A DNA stretch of 55,216 nt from a virus (IMGVR_UViG_3300038549_000019:1-55216); one strand, 5' to 3'. Shown: positions 8,677 to 15,425, counted from the first letter of the stretch. Program-made: numbers and translations. Notes: generated from the letters alone by a model not told the origin.

Positions 8677-10005
8677 TTATCTCCACCTGCTAGCAACAGG
8701 CAATGGTATAAATTCCTGTTTGGCTGGTTTGGGATTAACGATGCCGCCGAATAGCTCTGTCAATACCCATATCCAGGCGTCGGCCCTATTAGGTGATTGT
8801 GTCCCAGTGTATCCTATGGTTGACATCGCGGTAAGCTCGTCCTCAAGTTCTCGGAACTCTCCAGCGTGGCGTATTTTGCCTTGCTCATACAGCGGGGCAA
8901 ACGGTTCCGCTCGAACGGCCTTCCCGCGTGTTGCGGTAACTGCCCGGTATGGCGTCCTGGGCCTAGCCGTCTGAATGACTTGTTGGACCATGGCCCCGCC
9001 GTAGTTGGTCTCACCAACCACCACATCCGCCCTATGGCGATCATACGCGGTCGCTACAACCCGGCTCCACGTAGAGGGCCCGGCCTTGACTGTGCAGTCC
9101 TCAAGCAGGTATGCGTTTCCGTCCGTCCCTAGGCCGCCAACAACGATACCGATGGCATCGTGCTCCGATCCGTCCCCGTCCCCCGCCCCTGATGGGTCAA
9201 CACCGATCACAACCCGCACTAGGTCAGGAAGTGGTTTATCGAGCCAACGCCACTTATCGATATCCTCATCATGGAATAGCGCGTTGGGGGTCGCATCGGC
9301 AAACTCGCCAGCCAGAAACCGTTTTTGCAGACGCGGGCTCAATCCCTTGAGGGTCTCCAGGTAGGCTCCATCGATGTTATCTCTGTTGTCATCCGGGTTA
9401 ATTTTGAACCATGCATACTCTTCTGGGTCTCGCACCGGGAATTTTGTTTCAGGATCCCGTTTTTCAATGAACATGCGATACGTCCAGTGGTTTTTGGAGG
9501 GCGGGTTCTCGTCATAATACATGCGTGGCTTGAGCGTGGTTGGCTCACATCCCTCCATCCGTTGGTCCACTAGCTGCGCCAGACGCGTTACTGCGATATC
9601 TCGGGACCCCTTGGGTATCTGTGACGCCTCATTGAGATAGATGGTGGCGAATTCCATCCCTAGGATCTTCTCGGTGCGCTCTTTATCATCGAGCCCTCCG
9701 AACCATATTTGTGAACCATTCTCAAAGTCTGCGTGCCAGTCTGTTTTGTCCAACTTGTATTTAACACCTTGGAAGCATAGCCGCATCACCTTCGGGAAGG
9801 TGTCCAACACAACCGATGCCTTCACGGCATTAAACCTGTATCGCAGGATAGCGTGACGGCTGTTCGGGGCTTTGAGCGCCCGCATACATACGGCTCTCAC
9901 CAATAGGAAGGTCTTGCCACTGCGGCTTCCACCCACCAGCATAATATGCGTTGCGGGCCCGGCCAGAACCCGCATTGCCTCCTGCTGTTTTTCGGTGAGC
10001 TTCAC
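8677..10005 (-). CDS. terL: Terminase large subunit, copy 1
   Basis: A 442-aa packaging motor. ATPase: Walker A GGSRSGKT at residues 25-32 and a Walker B-like ATIYLNEAS near residue 120. The RNase H-fold nuclease begins with VIGVDPSGAGDGDG and ends near PNRADAWIWVLTEL. It pumps DNA through the portal and cuts headfuls or sites. The GTG start overlaps the small-subunit stop (GTGA), the usual coupled arrangement. Between the two domains lies a patch (KFPVRDPEEYAWFKINPDDN to PLPDLVRVV) that differs strongly from copy 2, which also has two extra codons. Confidence 0.93.
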   Translation of the reverse strand: MKLTEKQQEAMRVLAGPATHIMLVGGSRSGKTFLLVRAVCMRALKAPNSRHAILRYRFNAVKASVVLDTFPKVMRLCFQGVKYKLDKTDWHADFENGSQIWFGGLDDKERTEKILGMEFATIYLNEASQIPKGSRDIAVTRLAQLVDQRMEGCEPTTLKPRMYYDENPPSKNHWTYRMFIEKRDPETKFPVRDPEEYAWFKINPDDNRDNIDGAYLETLKGLSPRLQKRFLAGEFADATPNALFHDEDIDKWRWLDKPLPDLVRVVIGVDPSGAGDGDGSEHDAIGIVVGGLGTDGNAYLLEDCTVKAGPSTWSRVVATAYDRHRADVVVGETNYGGAMVQQVIQTARPRTPYRAVTATRGKAVRAEPFAPLYEQGKIRHAGEFRELEDELTAMSTIGYTGTQSPNRADAWIWVLTELFGGIVNPKPAKQEFIPLPVASRWR

Positions 10006-10331
10006 AGCTCTTGGTCCTCTTTTGTGGCTTTAATCACAACTGGCCCGCCGCCGTCTCCAACGTGCTCGGTGCGCTGAAGCTTGGGGATGTGGTATTCAAT
10101 GACGTCCATCATGCACCGCCACGCCCTTTCGGCTCCCTGCTCCTCTGCGATTTGGTCCAGCCAATCCTGCAATCGCGGGATGTTCCCTTCAACAAGGGCA
10201 GCTATTGCTTCTCTGGCGTTTTGCGTTACCTTATTAGGTATCCCAGCTCGTGACCCTCCACCGCGTCTTTCTCCTGGCTTAGATCCACGGGACGGCACTT
10301 TTTTACGCTCTCCCTGCCGTTTATCGTCCAT
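10002..10331 (-). CDS. terS: Terminase small subunit (probable), copy 1
   Basis: A 109-aa protein placed immediately before and overlapping terL by 4 bp. The basic N-terminus (KRQGERKKVPSRGSKPGERRGGGSRAGIPNK in part) precedes a helical region (ARE AIAALVEGNIPRLQDWLDQIA; CMMDVIEYHIPKLQRTEH), a pattern common in small phage terminase subunits annotated as DNA-binding. It would recognise the packaging site. The ATG follows the line GGAGGGGCCAAA, a good ribosome site. Nearly invariant between copies except for the last residues. Confidence 0.78.
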   Translation of the reverse strand: MDDKRQGERKKVPSRGSKPGERRGGGSRAGIPNKVTQNAREAIAALVEGNIPRLQDWLDQIAEEQGAERAWRCMMDVIEYHIPKLQRTEHVGDGGGPVVIKATKEDQEL

Positions 10332-10373
10332 TTTGGCCCCTCCTTCACCACTAACTCACGTTTTTCTTCATTC

Positions 10374-10517
10374 CTAGCACAACTGGCCACGCGGAGGCCA
10401 GAGATCACGGCTAGGCTCTTTGTCCCTACCGGGCAGTTTCGGTGCCTCGGCAGTCGGTGTTTCCTTCACCTCTTCCGGGATGGGTTGCTGGTCCTTCTTT
10501 TCTTCCTCAGGGTTCAT
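10374..10517 (-). CDS. 47-aa acidic/proline-rich small protein, copy 1
   Basis: ATG at 10515-10517 with GAGGAG upstream, stop TAG at 10374. The product MNPEEEKKDQQPIPEEVKE... ends PRGQLC. No signal peptide or membrane segment, so it is not an Rz1-type lipoprotein. Copy 2 (45684-45827) keeps the frame with mostly conservative changes (MSGEEEKKDQQPTPEEVKE), which supports a real gene. It lies between a membrane protein of the lysis block and terminase. Function unknown. Confidence 0.68.
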   Translation of the reverse strand: MNPEEEKKDQQPIPEEVKETPTAEAPKLPGRDKEPSRDLWPPRGQLC

Positions 10518-10519
10518 GT

Positions 10520-10741
10520 CTACTCCTCATGTTTAAACACCTTCGCTTCCAGGTGCTTCACCCTAGTATCGATCGTTTCGACTTTCTGTTCAAGGACGGC
10601 GGAGCGGGTTTGCCCGGCATAGACCGCCGTGCGCATCTCTCTAACCTCATAAGCCGCCCACCCCAGCACGGCCCCCAACAACCCCTTGGCAATCCATTCC
10701 CAAGTCACCGATCCGCCGCGTTGTCTTTGCCCACCAACCAT
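10520..10741 (-). CDS. Small membrane protein with coiled coil (lysis region), copy 1
   Basis: A 73-aa protein. One membrane segment (about residues 14-31, WEWIAKGLLGAVLGWAAY) is followed by a coiled coil (SAVLEQKVETIDTRVKHLEAKV). The ATG at 10741 shares one base with the stop of the spanin-like gene (TTAATG) and has GGAGG five bases upstream; longer in-frame starts lack this. Its place after the spanin-like gene suggests a lysis accessory (second holin, antiholin or spanin partner), but the sequence does not decide. Confidence 0.72.
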   Translation of the reverse strand: MVGGQRQRGGSVTWEWIAKGLLGAVLGWAAYEVREMRTAVYAGQTRSAVLEQKVETIDTRVKHLEAKVFKHEE

Positions 10742-11301
10742 TAACGCCTCCCTGCGCAAAAACCGAGGGCCAGCCCCCCGGCAACCCCTTGCAATCGCCC
10801 CCTCCAAAGGGCACCGCGATTTGCTGCCTTTTGCGCCTCCAGCGCTAATTCTAGGCTGACAACCTGTCTCCTACGGGCGTCAGCCTCATCCCTGTATGCA
10901 TCTCCCCTGATAGTCAGGGCCTCGATTACCTTGTCGCGGTCCTGAATGGCCACGTCTTGTGCTGCAATTAGCGCATCCTTAGCAACGTCCAGACTGGCCA
11001 GATCTCCAGCGGGTAGAGGCTCGGGACTCGGTAGGGTGACACCAGGTGTAGCGGGGCGTAGTTTGGCCACCACGGCGCGTAGCCGTGCAACCTCCAGGTC
11101 AGCCCTCCCCACAGCGGCCTTTGCCTCCTGTGCAGCCGTCTCCTGTGCCAGTGCCCTGGACCGCTCCGCATCAGCCCTCCTAGCCTCGTTTTTTGCGGTT
11201 TGTTCGTGTTGGGTTGCGACTGCCTGTATTTTTTTGCCGTGATACGCAAATGCCCCTGCCACAATGGCAAGGGCAATTACCGCCACGATGGGCCATCTCA
11301 T
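10741..11301 (-). CDS. Rz-like inner-membrane spanin candidate, copy 1
   Basis: A 186-aa protein with an N-terminal membrane anchor (about residues 4-20, PIVAVIALAIVAGAFAY) and a long, charged, heptad-rich region (EARRADAERSRALAQE; DRDKVIEALTIRGDAYRDEADARRRQVVSLELALEAQ in part), the layout of i-spanins. It ends in a short glycine-rich hydrophobic tail. The ATG overlaps the methyltransferase stop (ATGA). In copy 2 the frame begins exactly at this ATG. No embedded Rz1-type lipoprotein was recognised, so the identification is structural only. Confidence 0.7.
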   Translation of the reverse strand: MRWPIVAVIALAIVAGAFAYHGKKIQAVATQHEQTAKNEARRADAERSRALAQETAAQEAKAAVGRADLEVARLRAVVAKLRPATPGVTLPSPEPLPAGDLASLDVAKDALIAAQDVAIQDRDKVIEALTIRGDAYRDEADARRRQVVSLELALEAQKAANRGALWRGRLQGVAGGLALGFCAGRR

Positions 11302-12353
11302 GCTGTCACCTCGAATAGTGCAGGCTGGTAGCCGCTCGTATGGTTCTGACAATGTGGGCTAAACCAAATGCGCTCTCTCCCCGCATTTGTTCGCCCAGCG
11401 CCGGTCCCCTGTGTGCCATACCCGCCTTGCGCTTTCCACGCAACCTTTACCCACCCGTGATCCTCTAATGTGTGGTGCCCTTCGCCTTCGTAGCCACACA
11501 ACGCTATTCGCAGGTTGGTTTTTCCCCCATTTGCCACACACCACTCTGTGACGTCGCTTGCTACAGTAGTTGACTCCTGCCTATAAACCATTTCCCTGTC
11601 ATCGACGCCGTAAGGTGGATCAAGAAAAACAGCTGTCAACCCCATTGATTCTGTTTGGCTACGGCCTAGGACCCTGGACCAGTCCCCACAGCATACCCGG
11701 ACATCCCGCAGCCGTTCTGCCAATTCTTTAAATACATCCAGAATGTCCCCATCCCTATCTGCGTCTTGCTTCTTGTTTATGCCAAGCCCAGGACCGCCCA
11801 AATATGGTATTTTCCGGTTAATACCCATCCCAGAATTGCCGATGTGCGGCATTTGCCGGTTAATACCAGCCTCTACACTCCCTATTTGTTTGGTTAACGC
11901 TAATACACCCTCATCATCTGGGACGGCAACCCACGGCCCCTTGCCACTGGCAAAGCCGGATCCAATCCAGCAGCACATGCCATAGACCCAATACCCTGCC
12001 ATCCGAGCATCGTAGTAGTCAGGGTCAGCCATCATCCGGGATTGATGCCTTTGTAGTCTGGTAACAATCCAAATATGCCTAGCGTGTAAATCAGCCTCGT
12101 TTACAGGGCACGATGCCCATCTAGCTACCTCGTCCGGGGCGTCCCGCGTCGATCGCCAGAAATTGGACACCAGTGCATCCAGATCGTTAATCGTTTCTGT
12201 TTGCGGCGGATGGGGGCGGGCCAATAGTACAGCCCCGGACCCAAAAAAGGGCTCCACATAGTTTTGACAATCGCCTAGCCGATCCCAAACCAGACTAGCG
12301 ACCGGCGATTTCCCGCCGAACCATGGGAATGGTGCCTTGAGACCATCAGTCAT
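11298..12353 (-). CDS. DNA adenine methyltransferase (Dam/D12 class) with tandem repeat insert, copy 1
   Basis: A 351-aa N6-adenine methyltransferase. N-terminal AdoMet motif FPWFGGKS (residues 8-15), then YVEPFFGSGAVLLA, and catalytic DPPYG near residue 245. Methylation could protect phage DNA from restriction. Between the motifs sits a 14-residue tandem repeat (GINRQMPHIGNSGM, GINRKIPYLGGPGL, then GINKK). The ATG overlaps the holin-like stop; the frame is open further upstream, but only this start fits the ATG/TGA coupling. Unusual for being placed inside the lysis block. Variant changes cluster in the repeat. Confidence 0.87.
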   Translation of the reverse strand: MTDGLKAPFPWFGGKSPVASLVWDRLGDCQNYVEPFFGSGAVLLARPHPPQTETINDLDALVSNFWRSTRDAPDEVARWASCPVNEADLHARHIWIVTRLQRHQSRMMADPDYYDARMAGYWVYGMCCWIGSGFASGKGPWVAVPDDEGVLALTKQIGSVEAGINRQMPHIGNSGMGINRKIPYLGGPGLGINKKQDADRDGDILDVFKELAERLRDVRVCCGDWSRVLGRSQTESMGLTAVFLDPPYGVDDREMVYRQESTTVASDVTEWCVANGGKTNLRIALCGYEGEGHHTLEDHGWVKVAWKAQGGYGTQGTGAGRTNAGRERIWFSPHCQNHTSGYQPALFEVTA

Positions 12354-12603
12354 TCTTTGCCCCGCTGTCTGGCTTGCGGTAGGCAACCCCGGCCAACCCG
12401 GCAACAATACCACCAAGACCCAGCAGGGCGGATACTGCCCCAGTGCCAAGATCGCCATGCCGGTAGGCCCACCATGCGCAGGCGATTGCAAGCCCACCGA
12501 ACCCAAGACACAATGCAACCGATGCTAAGGCGACTACGTGGCGCTTGGTTGAGAGCGTCCCCCCGGGCCCGCTCAACACCTCCTTGATCCACTCCTTAAT
12601 CAC
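12346..12603 (-). CDS. Holin-like two-segment membrane protein, copy 1
   Basis: About 85 aa with two hydrophobic segments (HVVALASVALCLGFGGLAIACAWWA and GAVSALLGLGGIVAGLAGVA) after a short cytoplasmic start (IKEWIKEVLSGPGGTLSTKR). This is typical of small phage holin-like proteins next to an endolysin. I place the start at GTG 12601-12603, which overlaps the stop of the preceding micro-ORF (GTGA). A TTG at 12627 would give 93 aa but no ribosome site is visible for either. It would time lysis by permeabilising the inner membrane. Confidence 0.75.
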   Translation of the reverse strand: MIKEWIKEVLSGPGGTLSTKRHVVALASVALCLGFGGLAIACAWWAYRHGDLGTGAVSALLGLGGIVAGLAGVAYRKPDSGAKND

Positions 12604-12677
12604 TGATGCACCGGCCAATATGGCCAATCGTACGGGTTATCATCGTATGGATCGCCGGGGTCATCTTTCCTACCCAT
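12600..12677 (-). CDS. 25-aa micro-ORF between endolysin and holin-like gene, copy 1
   Basis: ATG at 12677 with AGAGG six bases upstream; stop TGA at 12600 shared with the GTG start of the next gene. The product is rich in Asp, Pro, Tyr and Trp (MGRKDDPGDPYDDNPYDWPY, then WPVHQ). It overlaps the endolysin end by 8 bp. It may be a real small protein or a device coupling endolysin translation to the holin-like gene; the good ribosome site and overlaps favour translation. Confidence 0.5.
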   Translation of the reverse strand: MGRKDDPGDPYDDNPYDWPYWPVHQ

Positions 12678-13125
12678 GGTGGACCTCTTCGTAATGTGGT
12701 GTCCCTGTTTTGTCGTAGACCGCGATATAGGCCTTATGCCTAGGCTCCTTGCCGATCCGTGGTGCCTGAACGTGGATCCAGATTGTATCGCCTTTGATCT
12801 CAAGAATGAGCTTATCAAAGACGGGCCCACGATTGATAATTTCATTGAATGCACCCAGGCAGTCCATACCCTTGGGCACAAAATCACAGGCGCGGCCCTC
12901 AAGATGGGCGCTTTGTGGGTGCCCCCCCACCTTGCGGTTGACAGCCTTAGACCTGTAGGCAGAGTTGACCACTAGGGGGACACCCAGCAGCCCCCGGATT
13001 GGCTCAAGAATCGAGTCAGCAAGGATGACCAGATTAGTCCCGGCCTCCATATCTGGGTCATTGCCCAATCCAGTGCTGGTCTTGGTCAACTCGTCCAGTG
13101 TGAAATGGGGTGATAGGTGCTGCAT
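12670..13125 (-). CDS. Endolysin, M15-type D-Ala-D-Ala peptidase, copy 1
   Basis: A 151-aa zinc peptidase. HFTLDELTKT at the start is typical of the peptidase M15_3 family. VNSAYRSKAVNRKVGG, SAHLEGRACDFV (first zinc-ligand motif, SxHxxGxAxD) and WIHV (last histidine ligand) mark the active site. It would cleave peptidoglycan peptides at lysis. The ATG has GAGGACACA upstream. No signal peptide, so export needs a holin; a holin-like gene follows. Identical in both copies. Confidence 0.88.
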   Translation of the reverse strand: MQHLSPHFTLDELTKTSTGLGNDPDMEAGTNLVILADSILEPIRGLLGVPLVVNSAYRSKAVNRKVGGHPQSAHLEGRACDFVPKGMDCLGAFNEIINRGPVFDKLILEIKGDTIWIHVQAPRIGKEPRHKAYIAVYDKTGTPHYEEVHHG

Positions 13126-13156
13126 TGTGTCCTCACTCTCCAGGATATACTTAGAT

Positions 13157-13561
13157 TTAACATTCGCAAGTGTGGTCTATCCACACGATGCCGAGATTTT
13201 GTGCAGCCCACACTTCAACTTGTGTTACATACTGCTGAAACTCTGATACAGTCAGTGATGACGTGCTTTGTGCGGTTGTTCCGCCGCACGGGAGGTCTAC
13301 AACGCCCAAAAATCGGCGCTTCAGGAACTCGTGCCAGATTTCGGCTGTGTATTGCCGTCCCTCGATCCAGGCATCCTCCTCTAGCTGATGCAGTAATCTC
13401 CAATAATATTTGTTTTGCGCCCTTGACCGTGTGGATTTCTCCGGCTTGATCTCGATTGCAAGTGGATTGCCTTCTAGCGCATATTTTTCCCATGCATCCT
13501 TGCAGTAGGATACCAACGCTTCCAGGTTCCGCTCGGATCGTAGGTAGTATGTCCTCATCAT
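13157..13561 (-). CDS. ninB: NinB-like recombination protein, copy 1
   Basis: A 134-aa protein matching the NinB family of lambda and P22, which takes part in phage recombination and has ssDNA-binding character. Shared pattern: RSRAQNKYYWRLLHQLEEDAW (compare NinB RSLDQNRKLW), IWHEFLKRRFLG, TAQSTSSLTVSEFQQYVTQVEVWAAQNLGI. The ATG overlaps the stop of the upstream regulator (ATGA). In lambdoid phages ninB lies between replication and late genes, as here. Confidence 0.87.
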   Translation of the reverse strand: MMRTYYLRSERNLEALVSYCKDAWEKYALEGNPLAIEIKPEKSTRSRAQNKYYWRLLHQLEEDAWIEGRQYTAEIWHEFLKRRFLGVVDLPCGGTTAQSTSSLTVSEFQQYVTQVEVWAAQNLGIVWIDHTCEC

Positions 13562-13761
13562 GGCTCTAGCCCGTTGTCCCGGAATAGCGCGATTAGGGCC
13601 CTAGCCTCGTCCCAGGTAACGTATCCTGTCCCCCGGCAAACCCGCTTGGCACTGCGCTCCGGGATGCCGAGTCGGGCCATCTCTCGATACAGATTGCCAG
13701 CCCCGCGCAAAACACACGCCAAAGCCAGCCACGGCTCAGGCAGATTAGTTGGTCTCCCCAT
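13558..13761 (-). CDS. Small HTH-like regulator, paralogue of the cassette-5 regulator, copy 1
   Basis: A 67-aa protein starting MGRPTNLPEPWLALACVLRG. The ATG at 13761 has AGGAGGGG just upstream; longer starts do not. It aligns along its length with the HTH protein of cassette 5 (MPRPTTLPAPWDRLAEILGG): same RPTxLPxPW start, similar helices and the same LxxxFxxxGxEP end. It is the first gene after a TATAAT promoter and heads the NinB-lysis-terminase transcription unit, so it may regulate that unit. Confidence 0.75.
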   Translation of the reverse strand: MGRPTNLPEPWLALACVLRGAGNLYREMARLGIPERSAKRVCRGTGYVTWDEARALIALFRDNGLEP

Positions 13762-13777
13762 GTCCCCTCCTGTCATC

Positions 13778-13805
13778 ATTATAGGCCACTGTCTACCCAA
13801 TGCAA
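13778..13805 (-). promoter_or_regulatory. Promoter of the ninB-lysis-late unit, copy 1
   Basis: Minus strand: TTGCAT (13800-13805), 16-bp spacer, perfect TATAAT (13778-13783). An A-tract (AAAAAA) lies about 12 bp upstream of the -35 box. It shares this A-tract plus TTGC-type -35 with four other promoters in the genome. The start codon of the small regulator is only about 17 bp from the -10 box. Confidence 0.7.
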
Positions 13806-13901
13806 CCCCATCCGTAGTTTTTTGGGTGGGTCTATTGCTGATTGCGAACCGCTAGTATTGTTTTCATTGGCGTTGTGGCTGGTCTTAGTACGTGTTCCCC
13901 A

Positions 13902-13953
13902 GAATTGGGCGTACCGTCATCCCATGGACGGTACGTCCAATTCAAAGTTAGGC
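13902..13953 (+). repeat. Left boundary of array: hairpin plus lone R' core (attC-0/attI-like), copy 1
   Basis: GAATTGGGCGTACCGTC and GACGGTACGTCCAATTC (13902-13918 and 13927-13943) form a 17-bp stem with one G-T pair, followed by AAAGTTAGGC. The right half looks like an attC right half with an intact R' core (GTTAGGC); no R'' core (RYYYAAC) precedes the stem. It may be a decayed attC, the primary insertion site of the array, or a terminator for cassette transcription. Confidence 0.5.
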
Positions 13954-13955
13954 GC

Positions 13956-14129
13956 TCAACGCAGCACGCACCAAAGCGCCCACCCAAGGCCGAAGCCAAT
14001 TCCCACTCGAAGCAGTTCCTTCCTTGCGAGGTTCTTTCCATCCTGAAACCCCCGCACGTAGGCCTGTTCCTCTGGTGTTTTGGCCAGATGGGCCTGTAAG
14101 CCGTCAAGCAGTCGTTCAAAATCAGGCAT
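13956..14129 (-). CDS. Cassette 1, gene b: 57-aa protein with C-terminal hydrophobic segment, copy 1
   Basis: ATG at 14127-14129 with AAGGTGG upstream; stop TGA at 13956, three bases from the boundary core GTTAGGC. Product MPDFERLLDGLQAHLAKTPE..., a soluble helical part followed by VGIGFGLGWALWCVLR, a possible membrane anchor. It overlaps cassette 1 gene a by 8 bp, so the two are translationally linked. No family recognised. Confidence 0.65.
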   Translation of the reverse strand: MPDFERLLDGLQAHLAKTPEEQAYVRGFQDGKNLARKELLRVGIGFGLGWALWCVLR

Positions 14130-14289
14130 TCGCCACCTTCTTTCTCGTCACCTCAAAGATTTCGGTTACCCCGTCCTGGGCGTAGACCGCTGCGTAATGC
14201 CGCGCCTCGCGCAGGGCGTCTTCCCTGGGGCCAACGGCGCTGGCAACTGGTTCCCCGTCACACCTCACTTCAAATTCAACTTCTTCCAT
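14122..14289 (-). CDS. Cassette 1, gene a: 55-aa unknown protein, copy 1
   Basis: ATG at 14289 with AGGAGAAACC upstream (an in-frame upstream start lacks one). Product MEEVEFEVRCDGEPVASAVG then REDALREARHYAAVYAQDG, predicted as beta strands plus a helix. The gene starts 31 bp from the R'' core of attC-1 and runs opposite to the attC polarity. No family recognised. Confidence 0.7.
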   Translation of the reverse strand: MEEVEFEVRCDGEPVASAVGPREDALREARHYAAVYAQDGVTEIFEVTRKKVANA

Positions 14290-14319
14290 GGTTTCTCCTG
14301 TGGTTCCAACCAACAACGC

Positions 14320-14403
14320 GCCTAACCCTCACATCAACAACGCTCACTTCGTTCGCTCGGACCCAGCCCTTGCGGGCTGGTCCGGTTATGTCGGGCGTTA
14401 GGC
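14320..14403 (+). repeat. attC-1 integron recombination site, copy 1
   Basis: R'' GCCTAAC (14320-14326), R' GTTAGGC (14397-14403), 84 bp. Left arm ACATCAAC against right arm reverse complement ACATAAC shows the extra C next to R'', so polarity is plus. Inner hairpin ACCCAGCCC-TTGC-GGGCTGGT. The central part is nearly the same as in attC-3. Confidence 0.88.
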
Positions 14404-14691
14404 AGCTAGACGTGCCTGCACGCAGAACCTGAAAGATGTCGCTCGCCACAGCCGTCGATACCACCCTGGCCACTGCGCTACAGCAGTCCCTAGGGCTGGC
14501 AGAAAGCTCCCGTAAAAACCCATGCGGGCTGGTCCACTGTATTCGGATGGTGCCCAAATACCCCAAGAAGGGCCTTGCCAATTCCCGCCAAGGTGGCCTA
14601 GATGGATGGCCGTGTAGCCCACTTGGATGCGGAGCAGAGTCCCTTTGTTTTGGCCCGAATGGGTGTTCCTGTAGATGGTGCAGATTTTCAC
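14398..14691 (-). CDS. Cassette 2: 97-aa protein of unknown function, copy 1
   Basis: GTG start at 14691 with AAGGAG seven bases upstream; stop TAA at 14398-14400 lies inside the R' core of attC-1. Product MKICTIYRNTHSGQNKGTLL..., rich in Trp and Gly, unfamiliar. A plus-strand ORF also crosses this cassette and ends in R'' of attC-2, but it has no ribosome site, so the minus frame is preferred. Moderate confidence because of unusual composition. Confidence 0.55.
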   Translation of the reverse strand: MKICTIYRNTHSGQNKGTLLRIQVGYTAIHLGHLGGNWQGPSWGIWAPSEYSGPARMGFYGSFLPALGTAVAQWPGWYRRLWRATSFRFCVQARLAA

Positions 14692-14720
14692 GCTTTTTCT
14701 CCTTTCGTTTCGTTTACGCG

Positions 14721-14800
14721 GCCTAACCGGTCATTCAACACCGGCCTTCGGCCTCGGACCCACGGCTCTGCCGTGGGCCGGTTAATTCGGTTCGTTAGAC
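14721..14800 (+). repeat. attC-2 integron recombination site, copy 1
   Basis: R'' GCCTAAC (14721-14727), R' GTTAGAC (14794-14800), 80 bp. Left arm ATTCAAC against right arm GGTTAATTCGGTTC gives the canonical extra C on the R'' side. Inner stem CCCACGG-CTCTG-CCGTGGG. Closest in look to the aadA-type attC end (TTAATTC...GTTAGA). Confidence 0.9.
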
Positions 14801-15403
14801 CGCCTCGGCCCATGCTTGGGCAGAACGGGCGATCCCCAGCAGCAGATCCCGAAACTCGGGCGGCGTCCGCTGCCTGTGTTTACTGCACATGTTCGCAATC
14901 ACCCCGCAACGTCGGGCGCTTTCGTACCCGCGTTCCGCTAGGCGTTTCTCTGGCAACCGCTGTTCTGCTGGTCCCCAGATCAGTTCCGGGGGCTTCGGAC
15001 CCACCGCCAACAGCCAGGTCTTTTTCCGGGCCTTGTGCCCGTAGTGCCCCTGCTCGACTTCGCAGGTCCATTCGGCGTAGCCGATCCGCAGCCATCCGGC
15101 CTTGGGCGGCTTGGGAATCCCGAAGGCATCCCAGGCTTTCGAGTGCGCGGGGTGCTCCAGCACTCCCCCGAACTGGCGCAGGCTGGCCAGCGCGGCGGCA
15201 AAGCATCCGTCATCATCGCCCGTCTGGTGGACCTTCTTCGTCATGCTGCCTTCCGAGAAACGCCCCCACCTCTGGCAGGGCGGGTGCGCCACAACGGGGT
15301 GCGGACCCTCGTAGCGCCTGGCGTCCCGCCCGATGTCCCACGGGTCCACCTCGGGCAACCCGTAGTAGCAGCCATTTTTCTCGACATACAGCGCCGCGAT
15401 CAC
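14795..15403 (-). CDS. Cassette 3: phage PPCQ-motif protein, cytosine methyltransferase-like, copy 1
   Basis: A 202-aa protein from GTG 15403 (AGGAGGAAAA upstream) to TAA 14795-14797 inside R' of attC-2. It belongs to a family common in phages: VDPWDIGRDARRYEGPHPVVAHPPCQRWG, CFAAALASLRQFGGVLEHPA, EWTCEVEQGHYGHKARKKTW and TPPEFRDLL. The PPCQ motif and the following GGVLEHP resemble motifs of C5-cytosine methyltransferases, but the AdoMet loop and target recognition domain are not evident. Possible role in modification or anti-restriction; unproven. Confidence 0.85.
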   Translation of the reverse strand: MIAALYVEKNGCYYGLPEVDPWDIGRDARRYEGPHPVVAHPPCQRWGRFSEGSMTKKVHQTGDDDGCFAAALASLRQFGGVLEHPAHSKAWDAFGIPKPPKAGWLRIGYAEWTCEVEQGHYGHKARKKTWLLAVGPKPPELIWGPAEQRLPEKRLAERGYESARRCGVIANMCSKHRQRTPPEFRDLLLGIARSAQAWAEAV

Positions 15404-15425
15404 TTTTCCTCCTCTCCGGTCGTCG

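Larger units (their letters stand above)
1..12002. repeat. Long direct repeat, divergent part, copy 1 (pairs with 35305-47312)
   Basis: This stretch recurs in the same orientation at 35305-47312, offset 35304, rising to 35310 after two extra codons in copy 2 of the terminase gene. The copies differ by scattered substitutions, mostly silent, plus clustered differences in terminase, scaffold and the methyltransferase repeat. The last difference I see is 12002 (T) against 47312 (G). The silent-dominated pattern shows both copies have been under protein-level selection, so they are two natural variants rather than sequencing noise. Confidence 0.95.

Noticed and set aside
14436-14726. 96-aa plus-strand frame in cassette 2 ending in the R'' core of attC-2
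   Set aside because: It would have canonical cassette orientation, but has no ribosome site; the opposite frame has AAGGAG at ideal spacing. R'' contains TAA, so the stop position is weak evidence.
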